A model generated the notes under the pieces. It saw nothing but the letters and a program-made list of their open reading frames with translations. It was not told the origin of the DNA and did not search any database. Below are positions 24,600 to 37,011 of a DNA stretch of 64,000 nt, in pieces. This DNA is from Brasenia schreberi (lineage: Eukaryota; Streptophyta; Magnoliopsida; Nymphaeales; Cabombaceae): the NCBI GenBank assembly GCA_036023115.1, contig JAYKKT010000086.1, positions 13,903,501 through 13,967,500 of the forward strand. Reading direction: 5' to 3'. Position 1 is the first letter of the stretch. Every line of letters starts with the position of its first letter. The position numbers and the translations under genes were made by a program.

Positions 24600-25080
24600 T
24601 TTGCAAAAAGTATAAGGAGGTAGATCACACTAGAGATATGAGAGTTATGGGAGTATTATAGAAAGAACAAAGTAAGAAGAAACAGAAAAGAAAAGATATT
24701 AAGATCTATTACAAGGAACTATAAAAAAGTGACAAGCCTAGGAAGAAAAGTTGAGTTAAGAAAACTAAAACTAGAATCAAAGTGAATATCCATATTATAT
24801 ATATGATGATGCTTTGTAGTCTCTTAGCCTCCTTTATATAAAGAGGCCAAGGTAATTCTAAAGGAATCCTTTCAACTTTCATCAATTTTATTTTCGATGG
24901 TGTTCCACCATTACAAACTGTTTGTTATTTTAATAGGTTGATCATGGACATAATCTCATTTTACTTGCCTAAGTCATCACTCTTTTTTTTCATTGGTCTT
25001 CTGGGTTTCCTTTTAGTGCCTTCAGCGATGATTTGATTTTTAGCTTTAATATTTTTGCTTACCTACAACTCATGTTCAAA
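24600..25080. repeat. Direct repeat copy 1 (possible LTR, about 480 bp)
   Basis: Aligns with 26105-26600: shared GGAGGTA.GTCACACT, GAGAGT.ATG, CTATTACAAG.AACTA, a CCTC.TTTATATA.AG box, and AATCTCA.TTACTTGC. The copies are diverged but colinear over their whole length, in the same orientation about 1.5 kb apart. A TATA-like TTTATATAAAG is conserved in the middle of both. Confidence 0.55.
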
Positions 25081-26104
25081 TCTATTGAGGGGATGAGTTA
25101 TATAGCATTGATTTCTAGCCAAAAATATTGGCATAACAAGGGTTATCCATTAAAATGGCTCCATTATTATTGAATTACTTCAACAACTACTCTATAAAAG
25201 GAGATTAAATCTTTGCTTCTTCTCAAGTTACTAGTTTTAAAGATTTTTTGTTACCACTCTACTCTTTTGTCTTTATCTACTATAGATTCTTTTGACCTTG
25301 ACTTCAACACTACCTTTCATTGCTCTCTATAAGAACGACTTGAAGGAATTCACATCTTGTTGTCCCTATCTTTGATTGGAGAATAACATGTGCCTTCTCA
25401 ATACCCCAATTTCAATCGCTTCTAAGACATCTTATTTTGAAGGCAAGTTGTTATACTTATTGTTCGTCTCTTGCGTTTCATGGCATAAAAGTTTTCAATT
25501 CTCCTTGAGATGTTCCCTACATTATGGACAATCATATTTCTTTCTATTGATGCATTGATCTCTCATTGTTGGTAGGCTAGAAAATTTATTGTTCTCAAGT
25601 TCTCACTACAATTATCTTGGGATAATTTCATCTAGAAGTACTCATAAAATAGCAACATATTTGATGAAGAATCTCGTATGGTTTGACCGATTTGTTACAT
25701 GTATTCATAATACTAAGGTGAACAAAGAGTTCTCCTGGTATATCTCGATAATCATGTTTGAGACCAAGCTATCATTGATCTCTTTTTCTTAGTGATGGTG
25801 TACAACTCGGTGAGCTCTCCTCTTATGGCACCTTGGAAGAAAGGGTCTGCTCATCTCCTCTTATGGTTTCTCTAATTATGAACTCATTTTTACTTTTTAG
25901 AATTTAGATTTTTAAACACATATAGCTAATCTCTACAATATGCATTTCTCAAAGGAGTATTATATTGCATCACGACCTCAATAGTCCTTTTTGAAGCTAT
26001 TGTTTGGTGGCTTCTCTCTATGTAAGCTTATGGGTCCTTGAGAATCCTCAATCAATTATTCTCATAGATCTCTTAATGACTTTTGTGGAAAGTTTTCTAA
26101 CAAA
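25081..26104. other. Interior between the direct repeats; no gene recognised
   Basis: About 1 kb of AT-rich sequence with open frames of at most 67 codons. No protease, reverse transcriptase or zinc knuckle could be made out on either strand. It would be the interior if the flanking repeats are LTRs. Confidence 0.35.
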
Positions 26105-26600
26105 AAAGATTCCAAGGAGGTAAGTCACACTTAAGATAGGAGTCATGAGAGTATTATGAAAATAACTAAATAAAAAAGAAGAAATAATGAAGAAAAAGAG
26201 AAACATGACTATTTATAAAAATCTATTACAAGAAACTAAGAACAAAAAGCTTAGGCTAGGAAGAAAGCTAAGAGCCAAGGAAATTAAAACTAGAATTAGA
26301 GTGAATGATATGTGTTGTTGTATATTTGATGGTGCTATATCCTCTCCTGACCTCTTTTATATAGAGTGCCTAAGGTGGTTCCAAATGAGTCCTTTCACTA
26401 TCTATCAATTCCATTTATGATGGCATTTCCTTCTTTAATTTCCCTATGATCCATTATTTGTTATTTAAATGAGTTGAAAATTGACACTATCTCATGTTAC
26501 TTGCATTAGTCATAAATTCTTTCATATTCATAAGACTTCCCTCTTTCCTTCTAGATCCTTTACTAATGATTTCATTTTCATTTTAACATCAGTAGTCATA
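26105..26600. repeat. Direct repeat copy 2 (possible LTR)
   Basis: Partner of 24600-25080. See that entry for the shared words. The two copies differ by many substitutions and small indels, so if it is an LTR pair the insertion is old. Confidence 0.55.
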
Positions 26601-27500
26601 TAAAATTAAAAAGGTTGATCTTCTTCTCAAATTATATGAATCACAATAATATTTTCTTGTAATATTTAGTTGAGTAATCCTTTAGTTTGACAAGTCTATC
26701 TTATATGGTTGAGGCTCTTACTATTCAACTGCTTATTAGAATAATATGTGAGATACAAATATGTCAACTTGAAAACTTGAGCTTGAAGCCCTTGGCTCTA
26801 TTAGAGTACATGTCATTCCATTATGTTGGGAGTTGTTCCCTTCATCTTGAATGACAATCTTGTATGAAAAGATAATTGAGGTTAACAAGCATCTAACCAA
26901 AGAATATAAATGAATGAGACAAATATTGTTTTAAACAAAATTTATGAGACAATTCATGTTCTTATCTAACATAACAAAAGTGTCATTGATAAGTATGTTA
27001 ATTGACATGTCTTCTTTTTCTTCTCTTTTTGAGCAACAAGCTTAGGATAGACTGACCTCTACCAAAGAATAGCATGATCCCATGTATTAAATTCATGACC
27101 TTTAAGTTGAAGGCTCTTTTAAGTGGATTCCTCAACCTCAGGATTGTAACTCCTTGTTTAAAAGTGCATTTTCTTCAAACAAGCTCAACAAATTAGTTAG
27201 TCTTTTCCTTTTGTGCAGGAGGAGGGCCAAATCCCATACTACAAAAGCACAACTAGGTATTCAGATCTAAATGATTTGTGTTATCTAAGAGTAACTAGTT
27301 GACTTACAAAAATTGAAGCTTGATCCTTGACATGAAGACCCCAAGACAAAGTGAAACGTGATTATGACAATATATGAGTACACTAATTACCTTCTCTTTT
27401 GGACATGTTGGAACTAAATCTCTAAATCCATTTGTCTCATACAAATAGACCTATATGATTTTTGGTAAATCTAGATTGTTGGTTCCGAACTAACAATTAT
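26601..27500. other. AT-rich intergenic sequence, nothing recognised
   Basis: No open frame with family resemblance, no tandem array and no RNA gene seen on either strand. Confidence 0.4.
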
Positions 27501-27504
27501 TAAG

Positions 27505-28073
27505 GATGTTCATGGGATGGGGCGGAGATCATGGTTCCCATCTCTGTTCTTAGTTGAGGATCTATCCCTCATTCCCACCCACATTCCCGTGACAGGGGCC
27601 AAAATGACCCCAGCCCCTCCCCTTCATCTCTTGGGGTTTCCTATTGGGCCCCATCCCCACGAAGGAGTCAAAGCTCAACTAGAGTTGGGCTCAATAAAGC
27701 TCAATATTTTTGAGCTTATTGAACCATGATTAGGTTAGAATCTTATGAGGGTACCTCATAGTTGTACCATATTAAGGTGGTGAGACCATACAATTGAGTC
27801 AAGCACAATGTACTATACTGTATAAGTTTGTAAATGTATAGTATACTACATGAAGCATAATATACAAGAACAATATACACTACTATTATGAAGTAGAGCA
27901 TTCATTTTAATAATTGTGCTATCCTCTTCCTATTTTTATTCAAGAACAATATTGTATTAAATAAATTTAGAGGAGTCGGAGATGGGTTCACAGGGTAAGA
28001 CTTGAATTAACCCATTTTCAGTTGGGGCGGGTCCCCGCGAGGGGTGGGGGACTCTACACCTATGAACATTCCC
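27505..28073. mobile_element. MITE-like unit with short inverted ends and G/C-rich termini
   Basis: The left end reads GGATGTTCATGGGATGGGGCGG. The right end, on the other strand, reads GAATGTTCATAGG followed by G/C-rich sequence. The outer 13 bases match at 11 positions (ATGTTCAT perfect). G/C-rich ends (about 27515-27660 and 27975-28060) flank an AT-rich middle. About 570 bp, without coding capacity. I cannot place it in a superfamily; no clear target-site duplication is visible. Confidence 0.35.
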
Positions 28074-28556
28074 AGTGGTTATGGTTCCACTAAAACATGA
28101 AACAAACTAAGATTGAATTGACCCACCTCAGGGTTTGTTTATGGTTGTGGTTCCACTTTCAAATCAGGTCCGAATTTGATATTGTTTCACTTTTCTTTAA
28201 AAATGTGTGAAATTTTGGAACCAGTAGTTCCTAGCCACCTGTCTCGATCTAATCCCTCAATGGGTAGAACTGGAACCAAACCAAGGGTCCTCGGTTCCAC
28301 CAGTTCCACGAGTGGTTTGATTTGAAGTGCTATCCCTCAATGTTTGTTTCTAACTGTATTTCACTTCATCCCCTTCTTAATTATACAAGTCTCCTTTGTT
28401 CTTCACATCCGTCTCCATTCTGTTTATTCATCACTGAACTCGTATCTAACCTGTCCTTTTAGGCCTAAATTATTGTTTATGGTGGCTTAGGAGCCTGCAA
28501 TAGCCTAATTCTAAAGCAATGCGTTTCAGTTCTTTGAGATGCGCAAATTGCATGGT

Positions 28557-28722
28557 CATTTGAAGTGCTCACTCGATTGCATTTCCTGGCATGCCATTCG
28601 GTACCTCAATCACTGTTCGTGCTTTAAAGAGGATTCCCTTAACCACACCTTCACCATCTTTCAAAGGATAAAATAGAACCAAATTGCGTTTAATGATTTC
28701 AACAAGATGAGGCTCAAACGTT
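28557..28722 (-). pseudogene. Unidentified open-frame remnant (about 53 codons)
   Basis: On the minus strand an uninterrupted frame without ATG encodes a stretch including HLVEIIKRNLVLFYPLKDG and KARTVIEVPNGMPGNAIE. It looks like real protein sequence rather than noise, but I do not recognise the family. It lies just upstream of the RSZ22-type gene on the opposite strand and ends in a stop at its C-terminal side. It could be an exon of an unseen gene or a captured fragment. Confidence 0.25.
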
Positions 28723-28739
28723 TGATATGCTCAGGGGCT

Positions 28740-29712
28740 ATTTGGCAAATACCTCCCCCAAAATAGGCGGTAGTACGAAAACGTCAGCAAATTAGGCACT
28801 GATCGTGAGTTCACCATAGTTTGGGTAGTTCAACGTAAATTTCTCTAAACCGCTCGCCCTTTAAGACGCGCGTGACAGGCTCCGTGTGGGGTTTCCAAAG
28901 GACATCGAGGAAGAGGGAAGGGATTCGTGTTTCCTCGCTCTGCATTTCCTTTCATCTTCTTTCCCTTTTGGTGAGCGTATCATCTGTTCCTTACATGCTT
29001 TGATTTCTCTTTCTGCTACTTATCTCTTTAGGTTGACGGATTTTCTTCCTCGTCGATCTCCCATGTTAGGGTTCAACCAGTTCCTTCGCGTTTCTGGTTT
29101 TCTAGGGTTTGTGTGGATTCTTTGCTATTCTTTTTTACGAAAGGTCAATGCGTCGATGCTGGTGGAAAAGGTCGGTTTTTTTCCTGTGAGTTCATCAGTT
29201 TTGTTATCCTTCCATCTTAAGGAGCCGGGGTGGTTTAGAACATAGTTACTGGAAGATCTAAATCGGTTGCAAAGTGAAAGGGGAAGCTTTTCGCTTCCAA
29301 TGCGTCATGAAAATATCGTTCCGTGTTGCTTCCGAAGCTTCAAAATTCTCGCTTATTCCATTACTTCTTTCGTGCTTCTTTTTTGTGTTTATGTTCTTTG
29401 TACTCTTTATTGGATCTACTTTCTATATGGTTATAAGTCAGGAACTTAAAAGATAGAAAGTAATATTATTCAATATTCATGACGTTTTAATAGGCTTATC
29501 ATTTTGAAAGTGTTATATCATCAATCACTTAAATAACCATCTAACTATCTTTATTGTATTCTCAGTTCTATTTTTGCTTTTATGTTCCACCACACCTGTG
29601 GTAAATTGGTAATGATTTGATTTACAATGTAAAGGAAACTGTCTGTAAAGGAAAACGATCCAAGATCAAGTCAAGATGACCCTTCTTGGTCTTAGAACAC
29701 CAAAAGAGGATC

Positions 29713-29762
<50 letters not shown>

Positions 29763-30395
29763 GACACACACACACAAACTAAAGGTAAAGTGCAGAAATG
29801 ATTTGTCACATACATGTATCATTCTATATGGTTCAATCACGAGTGAGAAATGCAAATTTGTCATTCATAGGACTGAGTGATTCTTGTTATTTTGATAAAT
29901 AAAATTATGTTGCACCAAATGATCATATTTCGGGAATTATAAACCAATAAATTTTATGGTACTGCAAAACATGGAAAATAATCAATCGTGATTCTTTTTC
30001 CGATTTGTTCTAGCTGTTTATTGAATTGTGGCATTGCTATTGGAAATTTTATATTATGTTTGTAAAACTTCTCAAAAGTATCACCATATGATTTAAACTT
30101 TAAAGTAACATTCACTCTTTCTTTTGGGTGTGTGCACGAACATATTTTCACAATGGACTCTTGTAACTTCTTCTCCTGATTTCTGTAAAATGTCTTTCGA
30201 TTTTATTGCTGTATATTGTCAAAATAGTTGTTAAATCATCAATTTGTTTGCCGTGTCCTACTTAAATGATTTGTCACCAAGAGGTGCTGCCTTCTGGAAG
30301 TTTCTTCTTTATTTGCACTTTACCCTGTATTTTGTGCAAGGGTTGCAACATTGTGCTAAACATTGAGCTGGTATAATCAGGTCTAATCTATCACA
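28740..30395 (+). promoter_or_regulatory. Promoter, 5' UTR and probable 5' UTR intron of the RSZ22-type gene
   Basis: The start region (about 28840-28900) is CG-rich and lacks a clear TATA box. A pyrimidine-rich stretch at 28920-28970 is followed by a good donor, TTTTG|GTGAGC, at 28971. A plausible acceptor, TATAATCAG, ends at 30380, 15 bases before the ATG. This would give a 1,410-bp leader intron, which is common in plant SR genes. The intron contains a (TC)n run at 29717-29757. Inferred from motifs only. Confidence 0.45.
29717..29757. repeat. (TC)n microsatellite in the leader intron
   Basis: About 20 TC units, followed a few bases later by a short CA-rich run. Confidence 0.95.
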
Positions 30396-33300
30396 ATGGC
30401 TCGTGTTTATGTGGGAAATTTGGATCCCCGAGTCAATGAACGTGATCTTGAAGATGAGTTTCGAGTTTATGGTGTGCTCCGGAGGTAATGTCAAACGTGT
30501 GATGCTCACATCCTCCATTTGTCTCCCCTTCCGTTTGGGGTTTGCAATTTTCAATGCGAAAATAGCTTTTTAGTGCTGAATGGAGGTGGGACCTGGTTGG
30601 ACTGCTGGGTGGTTTAACAGGAGTATCTAATGCTCTATTCAGCTTGGTGGACTGTCATGATTCTTCTGTTCTAGTTGAAACTTGATAAGAGCTGGGTATG
30701 AACATTCCTTGTTGTTTTTTCTGTTGGATACTGGCACAGTTGCAATGTAGGCTAAAATGGCAGCCTATGATGTGAAAAAAAGGAACTAGGTGTTCTCACT
30801 CTCTCTCAAGCACACACAAAAACACATGCACACACAAATTTTTTTCTTTCAGAACACATCAGAACTGGGCTGATTAGGGGAAGCTTCCAAGCAATGAACA
30901 TGCTTTGTAGGAAGATCCAATCCCCTAGGTGCTTAGTGGTCATCTTGTTGTAGTGTGAGGCTTTGTTTCATCAGTTGAAACTTGAAATCATTTTTTGATG
31001 GTAGAGAAAAGAAAAATTCATAAGTAAAACTGTATGGTGGGATTTAAGGATTAGTTTGTGGTGCGGGAAGCACTCCTGCATCTTACCAAAGTACGTTAAA
31101 TTGCATTAATAGTTAATTTTTCTGATAAAGACCAAAGATGCCTTTTTTCTTTTTCTTTGTTTTTTGTGTTAGAGGGAAAAAATATTTTTATTGTGCTAGG
31201 TTCATGAAAGTTGGTTTGGATAAGTTGTTTATTTGATATTTGAATCTTATGACTTGTAGGCAGGCCTTTGTATTAACATGTTTTTCCTTGCCAAGTAATT
31301 GTGATACTATTTTTCTTCTTTAGGTACGTTTGTGGAGAAGTATGTTGATGTGTATTATTATTGTTTTGTATTCCCTGTTATGATACCATGTATTTGTCTT
31401 GATTGCAGTGTTTGGGTTGCACGGAGGCCACCTGGCTATGCATTTATCGAGTTTGATGATCGTAGAGATGCCTTAGATGCTATCCGAGCATTGGATGGTA
31501 TGATGCAAATTAATTATGGTTGACTTTCTTCTCACTTTGTGTATTGGTTAATCCATTTTTATTTTCCTGGAGTTGGTATTTGATTCTTAGTTGCTTCATC
31601 AATTTATGACCAGCTGTATACATGTGTTTATTAACTTCTGTCTAGTTGAATCCATATTACTAGTTGGAAGTGTAGTACAATAAATCAGGTATTTTTTTTC
31701 TAAGCTTCATCCCTTTGTGGGAAGGGAAGATGGGCAGGAAGAGAAGAGAGAATTTATCTAGTAAAGTGATTAAAAAGAGTTTCACATAGAAATAAGCAAT
31801 TATGTTTGTGTTTGCCTTCTTTAATTTGGTTTATGGTATTTGAGCTTAAGATGCATTTTTTATTATAGTTTTGTGCCAAAGTGGGTTTAGGAGACTCGCA
31901 TTGTTCTCTGACAAGTGATGCATAACAGGAAAGAATGGATGGCGTGTTGAGCTGTCTCACAACTCCAAGGGTGGTGGTGGACGTGGTAGTCGAGGTCGTG
32001 GTGGAGGTGATGACATGAAGTGTTATGAATGTGGGGAACCTGGACATTTTGCTCGAGAATGTCGATTACGTATTGGTCCTGGTGGGATGGGAAGCGGGCG
32101 CCGTCATAGTCCTAGTCGCCGGAGTCCTAGCCCTCGGTATCGCCGTAGCCCGAGTTATGGCCGCAGGTACATCTTCTGGTTGATGAGTCATTTTTGAATT
32201 TAGTACCCACATGTGTTGGTTTTACATCCCTGACAAGTTTATCTTTTGATATGGATCTCTTGCTGCCTAATTGCGCTTCATGTGCAAATTCTCAATAAAC
32301 TTATGTATTAGTTCAATGTATCCCAAACTTGGTTTTATTAGTTTATAAGAGTGGGTGCCAAAAGTTGAGGTTTAAAACTATGATTTCAGAGACTCAATAT
32401 GTCCAGAAAATAAAAGGCACAACCAGTATCTTAGAGTGTATCATGTGCTTCATGTGCAAATTCTCAATAAGCTTATTTATTAGCTCAATATATCCCAAAA
32501 CTGGCTTTATGGGTTTATCAAAGAGTGTGCCAAAAGTTGAGGTTTAAAACTATGATTTCAAAGGCTCAGTATATCCAGAAAATGGAAGGCACAATCAGTA
32601 TCTCCCCTCCGTTGCTGCATATCTTCCTTTTCTAGCACCGAATCTCGTTGTATAGTACTTCCACATTACCCTTTGCATGTTTCTGAATTTGGTATTATGT
32701 TTTTATTCTTTTTAAGTGCTCTTGGTATTCCCGTAGATCCTTGTTCCATCTAGCATGTTTCAACTGTCATGTAAGCTGTACTTTGTTGGGTTAGTATGGT
32801 TGCATGCATGGAGGGTAGCATGTAGTACAAGATATGTTTGAATTATGTAGAAACTAATTCTCATCATGGTTCTGTACCAGCATCAAAGTTCAGGGTCAAC
32901 ACAAATTGGTTGTATGTGATAATGGTTGCAGGATAGATTTATGGAATATTCTGCAATATAATAGTTGTCTCAAAAAATATTTGATATATTTTCTAGGATA
33001 CAATGATCCTTAATGTAATTGTATAATATAAAACTCTCTCTTACACACACACACTTATAGAGTACAAGAACACACGTTTGACCTTGAGACTCTTTTAGCA
33101 CATCTCAAAGTTCAGAAGAAAGAGTTTGTAGCCTATGGTTATGACAGGAGTTACAGCCCTCGTGGGAAACGCTCACCGCGCCATCGAAGCATCTCACCTC
33201 GTCGTGGTCGCAGCTATAGCAGGTCGCCAGTTCACAACCACAATCGCCATGAATCATCTTATGTAATTGGGTAATGCTTGTCGTTTTAGTAAAGCTTAGT

Positions 33301-33412
33301 GCTACGTAGTTTTAGTTAAATTGGGAAAAGAGGTTCTTTTATTTGGTTAATCTTCTGTTGTTGATGAGGTAAGTCCTTCAGGGATCGGCGCCGGAGCAGG
33401 AGCAGGAGCTGA
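30396..33412 (+). CDS. RSZ22: RSZ22-type serine/arginine-rich splicing factor (five coding exons)
   Basis: Coding exons: 30396-30484, 31409-31497, 31929-32166, 33148-33270 and 33382-33412. All introns are GT-AG, phases agree, and the product is 189 residues. It is a nuclear pre-mRNA splicing factor of the 9G8/SRSF7 type. The RRM spans residues 2-70 with RNP2 VYVGNL and RNP1-like [10 protein letters not shown] glycine/arginine hinge follows (74-86). Then comes a CCHC zinc knuckle [14 protein letters not shown] (91-104), and an RS region with [16 protein letters not shown], ending DRRRSRSRS. The single zinc knuckle distinguishes it from RS2Z proteins. The RS tail is slightly shorter than in known RSZ22 proteins. 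Intron 3 holds a 172-bp tandem duplication. Retained-intron forms would stop early, as is common for SR genes, but that is inference. Confidence 0.93.
32276..32615. repeat. 172-bp tandem duplication within RSZ22 intron 3
   Basis: CTTCATGTGCAAATTCTCAATAA begins copies at 32276 and 32448. Both continue through CCAAAAGTTGAGGTTTAAAAC and end near a GGCACAA.CAGTATC word. The copies are similar but not identical. They do not touch the splice sites. Confidence 0.85.
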
Positions 33413-35689
33413 AGATGATGATGATGAACTGCAAAAGCGTTGGCTTAGCTGTGATTTCATAAATATTCTGATATACTGAAGCTTTGGACTGGGAAGTTAC
33501 TACTTTGTTGGGTTAGATGTGATAAACCATCAACCTCTACGAACTGCTTTTCTGCTACAGATGATTGCAAACTCCTTTCTAGTGATGGTGGGGAGGTCTC
33601 TCCTCAGTCGCTCGGCAATTTACTAGGTTATTTTCCTACTTAATTCTAATTTCTGTCGTTTCTCATTGCTTGTTAACAGAGTTATGGTTTGTGTTAGGCG
33701 GTTATGATGTCAAGTTATTTGGTCCTAGTACTCTGTGAGATCTTTACTTAAAAACCTGCAACTCTTTTGTTTTGAGGTATGGTGCGTAAACGGCATCTTT
33801 GGAACTACTTTCTCCTACACTGCTTTTCTGCTCCATGCTTGTCGTCTACCCCACCGCTTCGTCTGGCCTTCCTGCTGTAAGTCGCTCATCAACGATATCA
33901 AAGCTGGGATGCTTGGTCACCACATCTCTTAGTTATCGACATATAAAACTGTTCTCTTTGATTTTGAGATTAGTAATGTGGTTCTACTAAATTGAGAAGA
34001 GGAAGGTGCGCATCTGCCTCGGCTAAATCAGTCCAGCTTCTAGTTGATCTGCATTTAAGTCATGGATGTTGACTATCCGCCTTCACCCTACGCTTTCCCC
34101 TTATGGTGGATTTGGTTTGCCTTGCGGCTACTACCCAAGTCTCTGCATTGAATCGTATCTCTGCCTTCATAGTATCTACATTGGTTGTGGGTTAATGTTG
34201 TTGTGGCTGCTGCCAACCTTGAGATTTAGCAATGCGCTTCTACTAAATTGAGAAGATGAAGGCATGCGTCACCCCCCATCATATCAGTTACATCATGGCT
34301 ACTCGGGCGTCTGTCCTCATTATACGTGTTCCTGTTGTAGTAAATCTTGGTTAGCATTATGGCTACTACCCAAGGTTCTGAATCTTCATCGCATCATATC
34401 TCTTCCTTTGTGGTTAGCATCTGCGTTGGTTGAGGGTTCCTGTTGTAGCCTCAGTTTTCATTATGGTCCCCGTCAATCTTGGGCTGCTTTGGTTAGTCGA
34501 TATCTGCAAATCATTGACAGAACACATTGAGCTTCATCCCTAGACCAACTGGCTTGCTTCGATCAGAATGTTGACTGTAACAACGCTTAGTTTAGCTGCA
34601 TAGCTTTACTGGTTATAGGATATAAGAAATTTGCATTTGCAGTAGACAAGAGCAAGATGAAATAAAAATGTCATAGGGCTTCTATCGTCTGCTTAGTTGC
34701 AGCTCTACATGAATGGATGGGGTTTCTTGACCTATGTTGTCAAACCATAGAAATGTTAGACTACATGAGAATGCCATAAAATGTCTATGCTGGCAAATGC
34801 GATATATGTGTGCTTTGTGCCTTCCCGGCAAAACAGGAAAGGCTTGTTCTGCATGACTTGTTTGTGGAGCCTTCGATGAATAACTTGAACAAGAATCAAA
34901 TGGGGGTTGAGAACATTCACTTCTCTTGGTCTCTATTTATCTTTTACTCGTCTTTCTGTTTAAGAAATATGTATGTAGATAAGTTTAAGGTTATCCTCTC
35001 TATATACCGACTTTCCTAGTTGGTTGTGAATGATTCTTGTGTATTCCATCATTGTGATACAGCAGGCAGATATGTTCAGCCTTAATTGCCAATGATTCTT
35101 GCATTGGTTTATTGGATTACTAGGTTACTTTATATGGTTTAGTCGCTATAGATTTTTTGAGTCTGTCCTCTTGACGTAGTTTTTGTACCCTCGTGGTCTT
35201 GTATATCTTTTTTGGGTTTGATTGCGTTATGAATCTGTTCTTATTTATCTAAACAAAGTGTTTGGTTGGTGTTGCTCTGGAAGGATGAGGGAGGCTGTTA
35301 ATTCAGTCAGTAAATGGACTATTGTGATGGTGTTCTGATGTATCGGGACTGGGGCACTCTTCTTGTTCGGTCACACTACGTTTGGCTTGGATAGCTTGTT
35401 ATTTTGTGCATGGGAAATTTGCATTTTGCTGCCTATGGTATTATGGTCTAATGAGCATTTCACATGAGCCATTTAACCTTTTATTTTGTTGAAATCATTA
35501 GAATGCCACTTAGTAGCCTTTTGCATTCCTTTTATTACAGTAGCCTTTTTGCAATTTTACGAGTAGAATAAAGATGAACTTGTCATTTAGGAACTGAAGA
35601 GCAACAGAGGACGGGATGTATATAATCTGCGACATTTCTTGGCACACCAAAATAGTCTCACCGGGAGTTATAAGTTTTTTTCGTTATTG
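33413..35689 (+). other. RSZ22 3' region and intergenic sequence
   Basis: The first few hundred bases presumably hold the 3' UTR. A block ending GAGATTAG.AATG...TTCTACTAAATTGAGAAGA occurs at about 33964-34000 and again at 34217-34255, so a roughly 255-bp segment is partly duplicated. Open frames up to 88 codons (34066-34530) show no domain. Nothing else is supported. Confidence 0.4.
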
Positions 35690-35960
35690 AATACAAGTAG
35701 AGCGTATTACCATGTACAAAAGATGATGGTGGATGAGTGGTCAAAGAAGTAAAGATAGTACACATTATTAGAAACAAATTGGAAGTGAAAAATTGTTTAA
35801 ATTGGTTTAGATATGTAGAAAGATAGCAAAGGAGAAACTAAGAGAAAGATCACAAAAGTATTAAAAAAAATAATAAAGAATGATTTAACTCAGGTTGAGT
35901 AGACCGTATCGACATGACATGCTAGGGTTCAGTGGACGGTGGAAACAAGGAATTCTCGTA
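35690..35960 (+). mobile_element. Short RTE LINE scrap
   Basis: Matches the 3' part of the LINE at 40610-40910: CATGTACAAAAGATG, GGATGAGTGGTCA, TTAGAAACAAATT, TTTAGA.ATGTAGAAAGA and AAAGAATGATTTA in order, with an internal deletion. Too broken to code. Confidence 0.7.
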
Positions 35961-37011
35961 ATCGATCTCATTAGTACGGGAAAAGTCCTAATTGTGGTTG
36001 TTGAATACAAGCAGTGTATATAGAATGACAGCTACTAATAACAAGAAATAATATTCAGCCTATTCATAGCTATATTTTATAACACAGGAAGCTTCAAGAG
36101 AACAGATTATTCATAAAAGCAGGGGGTTTCCACCTCCATATGACCGTCCTGTTTGAAAACCTACACTGTTGACGGTGTTCCATACAGGAGTCGTGGGCGA
36201 TTGATGGGGTGGATAACGTGACCGTGACGTGATAGTAGCATGAGATACGTCGCGTTTGTATATTCTACGGCATGGATTCTATTCTACACTATGCAAGTTA
36301 CTTGAACACATGTATTCTGGTATTCCGTGTTTGGTTTGGACCTAGATCCAACTTTGGGAAGCACCGATTAGAGATTCTAACAAAGCCGAGCTTTGTGATA
36401 CAGTGGCTTAACTCGATTCCCTAATTGCTGCGTGTGCGTCGGTTTGCAAGCTCGCCCTACGAGCACGATGAAGCTCACAAGACAATCAAAGCATAAACAA
36501 GCTTGTAGAACTTGAAAACTTTCTCTTTTGTAAATTTCATATTGGAAAAAGTGCTCTTCGGCTTAAAAAAGTTATTTTTGATTCTTGGCTCGTTCAAGAT
36601 ATGTTTCCAACATCGTCAAGCACATGGATTTTCTATTAACCTAATAAACGCGTACGTTTCATGTCTAATACTGCATATACTCAAAGGCACGAGGGAAACA
36701 GGCCGCGCCGAGCTTCGATCAAGTTCCGTTATGTGTCCGTCCAATTGCCGAGTCTGACCCAAATAAGTAAATGAATCCATAAAATCGTTACACTGAACCG
36801 GATATGGTATGGATCAGATTCGGTACGAGACAGATCCATTGACGCTCCGGAGGTCTGCCCGACTTCCGTTCATTTTCCATTCCGCGAAAGACTCGACGAG
36901 GCGCATAAGGAAAAGATCAGAGCGGACTACGCTCGGCGAGAACAAATTCAACTCTGTGCTTTTCTTGTCGATTGTCGTCGTGATTAGTGGTGGTCTGCGT
37001 TCCTAATCCAT
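35961..37011 (+). other. Intergenic sequence and upstream region of the SRP9-like gene
   Basis: No supported gene. The last 200 bases, just upstream of the SRP9-like ATG, are more GC-rich and could be promoter and leader. No clear TATA box is seen. Confidence 0.35.
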
